Below, piece after piece: positions 26,624 through 33,824 of a DNA stretch of 64,000 bases. The translations under genes were made by a program, and so were the position numbers. Source of the DNA: an uncultured Acidimicrobiales bacterium (GTDB taxonomy: Bacteria > Actinomycetota > Acidimicrobiia > Acidimicrobiales > SZUA-35); contig CALAJV010000004.1 in the NCBI GenBank assembly GCA_937922805.1, forward strand, positions 120,997 through 184,996, in the 5' to 3' direction. Below the pieces are notes generated by a model, which had not been told where the DNA came from, ran no database searches, and saw nothing but the letters and a program-made list of their open reading frames with translations. Position 1 is the stretch's first letter; each line of letters opens with the position of its first letter.

Positions 26624-27837
26624 GTTGTTACCCGGCTTGGAATTGGCAGCGACACGTCTACGCAGTAGCCGCCGCCAGGGCGAGGTCCGGCATGAAAGCT
26701 GCCGTTGTAAATTTCCACCCGCTCTTGCATGCCCATAAGGCCAAGCCCGCTCCCACCGGTCGCTGGTTCAGCTGCGGCTCCTAGGCCATCGTCGGTAATG
26801 CGAATTGCTAATGCTTCGGGTCCGTACGTTATTTGAGCCTCGACTCGGACTGGGCGACCGGCGTGGCGCATGACGTTGGTTAGCGCTTCTTGGACAACTC
26901 GGTAGCCAGCCAGTTCGAGCCCTGGGGGGAGGGGTAGTTTCTGACCGGTGATGGCGATGTCAACATCAACACCAGCGGATGATACCTGCTCATGAAGCTT
27001 GTCGAAGTCGCTGAAATCAGGTTGCGGTTGCAGCTCGGCCTCGTCATCACCATGGCGGAGCACACCGAGCATCCGGCGCATATCGTCGACTGACTCTCGC
27101 CCAGTTTGCTCGATCACTTCTAGTACTTTGCGGGCTCTGGCCGGGTCGTTGTCGAGAATGCTCTGGGCTGCCCGTGACTGAATAACGACAGTGCTCATCC
27201 CGTGAGCGATTATGTCGTGCATTTCGCGGGCGATTCGGGTTCGTTCCTCCACTGCGGCCAAGGCAGCTTTCGTTTCCAGGTCGGCTTCGAGTGCAGCGGT
27301 TCGTTTCTCTAGTTGGTCGAGGTTTTGGGCTCGTTGATAGAACGCCTCCCCAACGGCGGCCGTCGTGCCGTGGATGACGAAGATGCCGAACACAGCAACG
27401 AGCGGCAGATCCTCGGTCGGGACGATTACCCCAATTGTCGCTACTACTAGTATCGCTATGAGCGACAGGCCGACCACACGCCAAACCATGGTCCGGTTAG
27501 GCCCTCCATGGCGCGCTGCGCTGTAAAACATGATCCAAAGAACAGCATCTGGCCCACCAGGGTAATCACGAATCCAAAAACTCGTTACTAACGGAACTGC
27601 GATAAGTAGAGCGACGAGCGGGTTGCTTCGTCGCCATAGCAACGTGGCGGCAGAGAAAACGATCAGCAGGTAGGCCAGAACGTCGGACTCGGTTTGGCTT
27701 CCTTCGATGGGGACAACCGTGATAACGATTGAACCTCCGATGGCGAAAAACGCGGCCAGGAGCCCATCGATTAGACGAGGGTTGTCGTCGGTCCATGCGA
27801 TCGCACGTGTCAGCCAGGCCATGACAGAACTGTACAT
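26620..27837 (-). CDS. Sensor histidine kinase (DesK/NarX type)
   Basis: A 405-residue kinase. About five hydrophobic segments occupy residues ~10-165. The dimerisation/phosphoacceptor motif is EMHDIIAHGMSTVVIQS (HisKA_3) and the ATP-binding domain has ITDDGLGA and GGSGLGLMGMQERVEIY. It phosphorylates the response regulator encoded with a 4-base overlap. The signal is unknown; with an FtsX-type exporter downstream, cell-envelope or antibiotic stress is a reasonable guess. A perfect palindrome lies 37 bases upstream. Confidence 0.92.
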   Translation of the reverse strand: MYSSVMAWLTRAIAWTDDNPRLIDGLLAAFFAIGGSIVITVVPIEGSQTESDVLAYLLIVFSAATLLWRRSNPLVALLIAVPLVTSFWIRDYPGGPDAVLWIMFYSAARHGGPNRTMVWRVVGLSLIAILVVATIGVIVPTEDLPLVAVFGIFVIHGTTAAVGEAFYQRAQNLDQLEKRTAALEADLETKAALAAVEERTRIAREMHDIIAHGMSTVVIQSRAAQSILDNDPARARKVLEVIEQTGRESVDDMRRMLGVLRHGDDEAELQPQPDFSDFDKLHEQVSSAGVDVDIAITGQKLPLPPGLELAGYRVVQEALTNVMRHAGRPVRVEAQITYGPEALAIRITDDGLGAAAEPATGGSGLGLMGMQERVEIYNGSFHAGPRPGGGYCVDVSLPIPSRVTT

Positions 27838-27873
27838 CGTGGCTACAGCAGGCGTAATCGGCCGGTAGTAGGA

Positions 27874-27903
27874 ACCGTTGTCCTCCGTTCGGAGGACAAC
27901 GGT
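27874..27903. promoter_or_regulatory. 14-bp perfect palindrome upstream of the kinase gene
   Basis: ACCGTTGTCCTCCG at 27874-27887 and its exact complement at 27890-27903 flank only TT. It lies 37 bases before the kinase start. It could be an operator for a dimeric regulator or an RNA hairpin in the kinase leader; there is no T-run on either side. Confidence 0.5.
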
Positions 27904-28126
27904 CGTCGCCGGTCCTAGGTAATGCGGATCCAGCTTGACGATTTAAGAAAACTTCAGCCACCATCGTAGTTTGAGGTGGTGAAAGCGCCTTCTTCCTACG
28001 ATTTGAGCCCCACCAGTGTTCAGGTCTTTGAACTGTTTTCTCTACCGGCCCAAGGATCGAGTAGGGTCGGCACGGAAAAGTAGTTCTTGCAGAGCACGAA
28101 GTGAAGAAAGAAGCCGAGGCGCATCA

Positions 28127-28783
28127 ATGTCAGATCCGAAAAAACCACGAACTCCATTCGCTCCGTGGGACCGGCGAGAGGTTCCTGGAAAGTTCACTGT
28201 CGACGAGACCGCAATTAGAGTCGGCCATTATAAGTGGATCGAAATGCGAATCTTTGAACTGATGGGTGGCTGGGTCGCTACCGTCCCCGAGCTTGACGTC
28301 AAACTACGACTCGGAACCCACTGCTACCACCACGCCTTCCACTCAGAACTGTGGCACAAACGGTTGCCGGAGCTTCGGGAAATGAATCCGGAACGACTAA
28401 CGCTGCCTCCCAACGCCGAGCTGGAGGCTTTTGTCGAAGCGTTAGGAGAGCCAGAAGCTGCTGATCAGACGATCGAAAAACTGGTTGGACTTTACCGTGT
28501 TCTCCTGCCTCGTCTGATGGCCGCCTACACCTACCATCGGAATAACACCAGCCAAATCACCGACGCCCCGACAATCCGTTCGATCAATTTCTGCTTGCAG
28601 GATGATATGGAAGAACTGATCGAAGGGGAGATGATTATTCAATCTCTGATCGAGACCGACGAAGAGGCCGAGCGGGCGGCGAGCCATCAAGCAAATCTTG
28701 AAAAGTTGATGATTGCTGCCGGCGGGGTTGTGGGGCCGGGATCGATCGGCTCGTTCGATGCCGACCAAGAAGCGACGGCCTAA
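28127..28783 (+). CDS. Ferritin-like helical protein of unknown function
   Basis: ATG 28127 is preferred over an upstream in-frame start at 28016, because the extra residues look like untranslated leader. The ~218-residue product is soluble and mostly helical. IEMRIFELMGGW, LGTHCYHHAFHSELWH and DDMEELIEGEMI supply spaced Glu/His residues that could bind a di-iron centre in a ferritin-like bundle, but no exact EXXH pair confirms it. I do not recognise a named function. A second uncharacterised gene follows 100 bases downstream on the same strand. Confidence 0.5.
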   Translation: MSDPKKPRTPFAPWDRREVPGKFTVDETAIRVGHYKWIEMRIFELMGGWVATVPELDVKLRLGTHCYHHAFHSELWHKRLPELREMNPERLTLPPNAELEAFVEALGEPEAADQTIEKLVGLYRVLLPRLMAAYTYHRNNTSQITDAPTIRSINFCLQDDMEELIEGEMIIQSLIETDEEAERAASHQANLEKLMIAAGGVVGPGSIGSFDADQEATA

Positions 28784-28882
28784 GGACTGGGCCCTGCGGG
28801 AATTTGGCTAACCCGTGTTCAGCCAAGTTAGATCGAAATAGCGGAAGATCTCAGCTAGTGAGAAATGTAAGAAACGAAATGG

Positions 28883-29443
28883 GTGACAATGATAATCGTT
28901 AAGCCGACGACATTCGTACACGTTGATTATGACGCCGACCTGCTTTCACGACTGGTGGGCGAGGCACTCGAACGCGTCGCAATGCCGTCCGATTCTAAGA
29001 TCACGGTTGAGATAGACGAGAGCCTCTCGACCAACCGGGTTCGGGTAATTGAGCTAGAACCAATCAAGCTAGAAGTTGAAAGTGGAGCGGTCGAAGATTA
29101 CAAACAACCCCGGACAATCGGCGAACTGCCTGCGTCCATTGCCTTCACTCGCCTGTTGCTTGAGGTTCTCGACCGGCAGTCGGTCGACTTTGGCGCTCCT
29201 GAGCTTGATGTTGAGCCAACGCGAGCACATCGGATGGCTTGGAACGTCAATCTGTTTGGTCGCACCAGTCGACTTGGTCTACGAATCCACCGTCCTCGAT
29301 ATTTGTACAATTTCCGCAACCGCCACGGGTTCAGTGATGCAGCCGATCGAGCGTTTGATGAGTTGTGGTCATCAGACAATCTGACCTGGGCGGAAATGCA
29401 GTCGATGTCCGACGCGGTGGCAGACGAAGCTCCTCGTACCTAG
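28883..29443 (+). CDS. Conserved-looking protein of unknown function
   Basis: A 186-residue soluble protein; the start may be GTG 28883 or ATG 28889. It begins with VHVDYDADLLSRLVGEALERV and VEIDESLSTNRVRV, suggestive of a small alpha/beta domain, and has FNFRNRHGFSD-like sequence (YLYNFRNRHGFSD) near the C-terminus. No signal peptide, membrane segment or catalytic motif is recognisable. It is probably co-transcribed with the ferritin-like gene. Confidence 0.5.
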   Translation: MTMIIVKPTTFVHVDYDADLLSRLVGEALERVAMPSDSKITVEIDESLSTNRVRVIELEPIKLEVESGAVEDYKQPRTIGELPASIAFTRLLLEVLDRQSVDFGAPELDVEPTRAHRMAWNVNLFGRTSRLGLRIHRPRYLYNFRNRHGFSDAADRAFDELWSSDNLTWAEMQSMSDAVADEAPRT

Positions 29444-29483
29444 AGCGCCGTGTTGTCAGTCTGATCTCTGTTCTGGCTGGGAG

Positions 29484-29855
29484 CTAGGCGAGGTCATGCA
29501 TCGAAATGCCTTCGAACAGATCTATGTCAGGTTCGGCTGTGAGTAGCGGCACAGTTCTTTGGGCCATTGTGACCATTTCGTCGCTATCAAAGTGACGTTG
29601 CTGCGCCATCGCTGATTCCCATTTTTGGATAATCGCTACCCGTCCCGGATTGGTAACTGATGCAACAAAATCTATGTTGCGACAGCCTTGATGGCCGCGG
29701 CTTAGAACCACGTACTCAGACAGAACGTTCATTAAGTCGGCTGTCGACTCGGTCCTGAAGCTCAACAACACCATAACTGGTTCCATGTCGTCGAGGTGAG
29801 CTTGACCAGCTAGATCTTGGTCAACACTGTTTGCAGGTTTATCTTCTTCTGCCAT
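29484..29855 (-). CDS. Antibiotic biosynthesis monooxygenase (ABM) domain protein
   Basis: A 123-residue protein. After ~25 variable residues a single ABM/dimeric alpha-beta-barrel domain follows: VMVLLSFRTESTADLMNVL, SRGHQGCRNIDFV, VAIIQKWESAMAQQRHFDSD. The pattern small-domain, GC.. strand, W-x-S...H is typical of quinol monooxygenase or heme-degrading relatives. The substrate is unknown. Confidence 0.75.
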   Translation of the reverse strand: MAEEDKPANSVDQDLAGQAHLDDMEPVMVLLSFRTESTADLMNVLSEYVVLSRGHQGCRNIDFVASVTNPGRVAIIQKWESAMAQQRHFDSDEMVTMAQRTVPLLTAEPDIDLFEGISMHDLA

Positions 29856-30281
29856 GCCCTAGTCCTATCATTTCGAACGGACTTTTCGACAATTTGAGAA
29901 CCAAGAACCAGCGGTTGGGACGATCGGTGGCTCTGAATGCGGCGCTCACAAGTTCACAATTGGTCACCTAGGCCATCAAGTATCGCGATTAGTTAGCTTC
30001 AGTTATCGGTATTGCGGGTGCAGGATGGCTAGAAATGGTCCGTTTGACCCTAGCTAGTAGTCATGCAGTGTGGTGTGCCTCAAGCTGAGCGTAGAGTCTG
30101 CCGAGAACTGGTCTATAGTCAAAGCACCGGAAAACTGCTGGAATTTAGCGGTGGAAGGCAGCGGACGGCGAATACAATTGGATAACCGCAAATCGTCTTT
30201 CGGGGGTTAGCCTTCGGGTAACCGCCGAAAAACATTGGCGGCGGGGAAACTCGCCACCAAGATAATGAGAGGTAGATTTCC
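29856..30281. other. 426-base divergent regulatory region
   Basis: No CDS seen. It lies between the ABM gene and the sigma-factor gene, so both promoters must be here. A GGCGGGGAAACTCGCC hairpin-like stretch lies close before the sigma ribosome binding site (GAGAGGTAG at ~30266-30274). I cannot assign -35/-10 boxes with confidence. Confidence 0.4.
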
Positions 30282-31217
30282 TTGGCTAAGGAGCGTGTCG
30301 AACGAGACGAAGAAGATCTCGTCAGGCTGTACCTCACCGACATTGGTCAGTACCCCCTACTGACCAAAGAAGATGAAGTTCGCCTGGCCCAAGCCATCGA
30401 AGGTGGCAAAGAAGCTTCCGAAGAACTCCGCGACAACGAAGATGTTGCTGTTCAACGTAAACGCGAACTGAGACGTTCTGTTCGTAAGGGCCAAGAAGCA
30501 GAGCGGACGTTTGTCCAGTCCAACCTCCGCCTGGTGGTTTCTATTGCCAAGAAGTATCAAGCGTCTGGCCTGCCTCTCCTAGACCTGATTCAAGAAGGCA
30601 ACCTTGGTCTGATGCACGCAGTCGAAAAGTTCGACTGGCGTAAAGGCTTTAAGTTCTCTACCTATGCCACCTGGTGGATTCGCCAAGCGATCACCCGTGG
30701 TATCGCCAACACTGGTCGAACCATTCGACTCCCAGTTCATGCTGGCGACACGTTGGCCCGTTTGCAGAAAGCTCGGGCGCGGCTCGAGCTAAAGTACGGA
30801 CGCCCGGCAACTCTCACCGAGTTAGCTACTGAAGTAGAAATGCCAGAAGACAAAGTAACCGAAGCACTTCGGTTCGCCGCCGAGCCGTTGTCACTGTCGG
30901 AACCACTTCGAGAAGACGGCGATGCCGAGCTGGGCGATGTGGTTGAAGATCGTTCCGCTGACTCTCCATTCGAAGTAGCGGCGACCGCATTACTACCGGA
31001 CGAAATTTCTCGCCTGCTGGCTCCGTTGGATGAGCGAGAACGAGAGATTCTGAAACTACGGTTCGGCCTCGATCGAGGAGAACCCCGAACTTTGGAAGAA
31101 GTAGGCGAGTACTTCAATCTCACCCGTGAACGCATCCGCCAAATCGAAGCTCGGGCTATGTCCAAATTGCGGCATCCTTCTTCCGATACTGGAGCGCGAG
31201 ATCTACTAGCGGTCTAG
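30282..31217 (+). CDS. RNA polymerase sigma-70 factor (group 1/2)
   Basis: A 311-residue sigma factor from TTG 30282 with GAGAGGTAG upstream. Region 1.2 is LVRLYLTDIGQYPLLTKEDE, region 2 has FVQSNLRLVVSIAKKYQ and DLIQEGNLGLMHAVEKFDW, followed by FSTYATWWIRQAI; region 4 has LTRERIRQIEARAMSKLRHP. It lacks the long acidic N-terminus of a primary RpoD, so it is a SigB/HrdB-like short form. Whether it is the housekeeping or an alternative factor cannot be told from this gene alone. Confidence 0.92.
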   Translation: MAKERVERDEEDLVRLYLTDIGQYPLLTKEDEVRLAQAIEGGKEASEELRDNEDVAVQRKRELRRSVRKGQEAERTFVQSNLRLVVSIAKKYQASGLPLLDLIQEGNLGLMHAVEKFDWRKGFKFSTYATWWIRQAITRGIANTGRTIRLPVHAGDTLARLQKARARLELKYGRPATLTELATEVEMPEDKVTEALRFAAEPLSLSEPLREDGDAELGDVVEDRSADSPFEVAATALLPDEISRLLAPLDEREREILKLRFGLDRGEPRTLEEVGEYFNLTRERIRQIEARAMSKLRHPSSDTGARDLLAV

Positions 31218-31284
31218 CCCATCGGGGCTGTCTAGCAACAAAGATCGGTACTGCCGGGCTGTTCGAGTAGCCCTCTGTTTGGCT

Positions 31285-33657
31285 TTATGTGACGTCGAAG
31301 TCGTATCTATTGCCGTCGGGGCATTCCCATTGCTGGCCGTGCTCGACACAGTCTTGCTTGGTCGGCGTTCCGTTGACCCAGCAACCTTCGTTGGTTTCAA
31401 GATTAACCCCCCAGTTCAACCGGTCGTCGCTGCCCTCGTCGACACATTGAGCTGGCTCAGTCGGAACTGGTGGCTGATATCGCTCAGCCGGTTCACTATC
31501 GGTCTCTGTTAGCGGAGCTTCTGGTGAAGGAGTGTCGGTGGTCGTGGTCGCAAAGGTCGTATCGGCCAAACAGACCTCTCCGTCCTCGAGGCCTAAACCA
31601 TCGCCATCAGGGTCGTGAGGGGCTTGGCCCTGGCATTGCGGATATGAAGGCCGGGGGTTGTTGACCGGCCTAGACCAGTCGTTGTCGTCACTGCTAGCGA
31701 CTGCCACCGAATTGTTACTCGTCGAATCGAAGTCGGTCACCTGGTCGACAGCGGCGTCAGATGATGCTTGGTTCTCCCAGTTTGGTGCGCCGGTTCCTAC
31801 CTCGTCGTAGCTGTGGCCAGTTTCAACGCCAGGGTCGGGCGAGTCGATGTCACCACCAAAGTCTGACGAGCTGAAATCAGGTGGTGGCCCGAAAATCTCC
31901 TCCATCGACAACACGTTTTCGCCGTCGTCGTAGTTCTGTCGGGCCGGTAGGCCGAGTTCGCCCCGAATACTATTTTCTGTGATCGGTGCGACGTTCTCCT
32001 CAAGGTCTTCGGGGTTCGTTGTCTCTTCGAATCCGTCGGTGCCGGACTCCTGATTACCATCTCTATCGTACGGGAGGCCCACGGCTTGAAGTTCGAGATC
32101 GTTAGTCACCACCCGTTCACCGGTGCGTGGATTGACGAGTGGTTGGCCGAATTGATCGAGTTCGACCGAACGGCCGGGGTCCATCATCCCGTTGTACATC
32201 TGGTCAACGTGTAGTAGCTCATGGGGAACAGTTGCTACAGGGTAGTGACCGTTGTTGTGGCCTGGGAAACGGCTCGCTCCGGTACCTATTGTGATGAACG
32301 AGCTGGTGCCAGACCCCCGAGACCCATCAGGCCGCAAAAACCCAGGTGGCGGCCCATCACTATCGCCGGTGGGGGGATGGTTGGGGATCACATTCGCCAA
32401 CTCAGCTGGAAGATTAGTTTGTCTGATAGTTAGGTCTTGGCCGTTGCGGTTGAGGTTTCGTAGGAGGGTTTGTCCTCCCGGTAGCGAAGCCAAAGTAACG
32501 AGATCAGCGTTGATTTGTGAGACGCCGTCTTGGTCGGGGCCTTGGACGGTGATGAACTCAAGCAGTTCTAGATCCGCGTTGATTCGGACCACCTCATCGC
32601 CGGTTCCGTCTCGTAATAAGTCATCGTCGTCGGCATAGACCTTGTCTACATCACCCTTAGTGTCAACAATTCGATCAACACCGGGACCGCCAACGTTTAC
32701 ATCGTTGCCTTCACCGCCGTCCAGTTCGTCATCACCGAGTCCGCCGCTGAGTGAGTCGTTGCCTCCTTCGCCCATGAGCTTGTCTTCGCCTGGGCCTCCG
32801 CTTAGGTAGTCAGTGCCATCGCCCCCGAATACGTTGTCGTTGCCGTCATGACCATAGATAACATCTTCGCCATCGCCGCCCGATCCAACGTCATCTCCCG
32901 AGCCAGCTGAGAGAAAGTCGTTACCACCTTCGCCGTGCAGCTCGTCGTCGCCGTTCCGACCAAAAATCTGGTCGTGGCCTTCGCCTCCAAATGCCACGTC
33001 GTTGCCGCCGCCTAGGTCAACGACGTCATTGCCGCCACGGGCATGGACCGTGTCATTTCCGTTGCCAGAAAAAATCGTGTCGTCGAATTCGGTGCCGGTA
33101 ATGGTGTCATTCCCGTCTCCGCTGTCAATGGTCACGCCCCGACCGGGTTCTCGGTGAGCGATAAAGGTTTGACCGTTGCGAGTGATCTCTCGGTTGTAGT
33201 CGTTGTCGCTGACGGTAATTACGTCATCACCGTCAGTCCCGGTGATGGTTGTGACATCAGGTGACCAAACGTTGGTGCCTACCTCATCGTAGGAGTGGCC
33301 GGGGTCGGGGTTGTCATCGGTGTTTCCGTTCTGATTTGTTGGTCGATTGTCGTTATCGCTGTCGCTATGTCCCGGGCTGCGAGAAGGCTCCGGATCCGGA
33401 TCCGGATCCGGCTCTGGCGCTGGCTGGGATGATCCAGGGTGGCCGGGCGGGTAGGCGTGCGCCGGAGCAAAGTTGGCTACGGCTGCCCCATTTAGCGTCG
33501 TTAAGGCAGCCGACGCAACGAGAAATTTGCGACCGCGCCGGACCCAGGCCCTACGGATTTCTGCTGCCCCAGTTGGCGTTACATAGGCAGCCGATTGGTC
33601 AGTTAGATTTCGTTGCTGCGTCGACTGGGTTCGTTCAGCTGCCACTGGCCTCTTCAT
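31285..33657 (-). CDS. Secreted RTX protein with M91-type metallopeptidase domain
   Basis: A 790-residue protein; AGGTGGAGAACGG precedes ATG 33657. A long N-region and hydrophobic segment (FLVASAALTTLNGAAV) form the export signal. AYPPGHPGSSQPA and an Asp/Pro linker follow. From HSYDEVGTN (residue 121) come about eight RTX nonapeptide-type repeats of the GGxGxD kind, expected to bind calcium. Next is a Peptidase_M91 (NleD-like) domain with zinc motif HELLH at residue 479 (32209-32223), LELQAVGLPYDRDGNQ and ITENSIRGELGLPARQNY. A second HSYDEVGT near residue 617, a diverged CQGQAPHDPDGDGLG unit and a shared Cys-rich tail end the protein. Probably a surface or released protease/toxin. Confidence 0.85.
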   Translation of the reverse strand: MKRPVAAERTQSTQQRNLTDQSAAYVTPTGAAEIRRAWVRRGRKFLVASAALTTLNGAAVANFAPAHAYPPGHPGSSQPAPEPDPDPDPEPSRSPGHSDSDNDNRPTNQNGNTDDNPDPGHSYDEVGTNVWSPDVTTITGTDGDDVITVSDNDYNREITRNGQTFIAHREPGRGVTIDSGDGNDTITGTEFDDTIFSGNGNDTVHARGGNDVVDLGGGNDVAFGGEGHDQIFGRNGDDELHGEGGNDFLSAGSGDDVGSGGDGEDVIYGHDGNDNVFGGDGTDYLSGGPGEDKLMGEGGNDSLSGGLGDDELDGGEGNDVNVGGPGVDRIVDTKGDVDKVYADDDDLLRDGTGDEVVRINADLELLEFITVQGPDQDGVSQINADLVTLASLPGGQTLLRNLNRNGQDLTIRQTNLPAELANVIPNHPPTGDSDGPPPGFLRPDGSRGSGTSSFITIGTGASRFPGHNNGHYPVATVPHELLHVDQMYNGMMDPGRSVELDQFGQPLVNPRTGERVVTNDLELQAVGLPYDRDGNQESGTDGFEETTNPEDLEENVAPITENSIRGELGLPARQNYDDGENVLSMEEIFGPPPDFSSSDFGGDIDSPDPGVETGHSYDEVGTGAPNWENQASSDAAVDQVTDFDSTSNNSVAVASSDDNDWSRPVNNPRPSYPQCQGQAPHDPDGDGLGLEDGEVCLADTTFATTTTDTPSPEAPLTETDSEPAERYQPPVPTEPAQCVDEGSDDRLNWGVNLETNEGCWVNGTPTKQDCVEHGQQWECPDGNRYDFDVT
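31570..31635 (-). repeat. Diverged GWGW-type module
   Basis: Encodes C-x(10)-GDGLGLEDGEVC, aligning with the C-terminal GWENH-type unit of the proteins at 41145, 56316 and 59558, but both Trp positions are Leu. Confidence 0.55.
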
Positions 33658-33748
33658 CCGTTCTCCACCTTGTTAGTGATCAGAAAAACACGACGTGCCC
33701 TTAGAAGAGTTAGTCAACCCTTGTATCTATACGTCGCTTTAGAGAGGC

Positions 33749-33762
33749 GTTCCGGGGGACAG
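33749..33762. promoter_or_regulatory. Shared GTTC..GGGGGAC motif
   Basis: GTTCCGGGGGACAG, about 95 bases upstream of the RTX gene start. Related sites occur at 36317, 41091 and 49656, each upstream of a secreted-protein gene. Confidence 0.45.
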
Positions 33763-33824
33763 TTGACGTCGTTTAAGCAAATGACCAGCACTAGGTCTGG
33801 CACTTTGGCCTTGCCTTCGACTAG

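Noticed and set aside
31600..33300. Long plus-strand ORFs opposite the RTX gene
   Set aside because: They are antisense shadows caused by the Gly/Asp codon bias; no ribosome binding sites or recognisable products.
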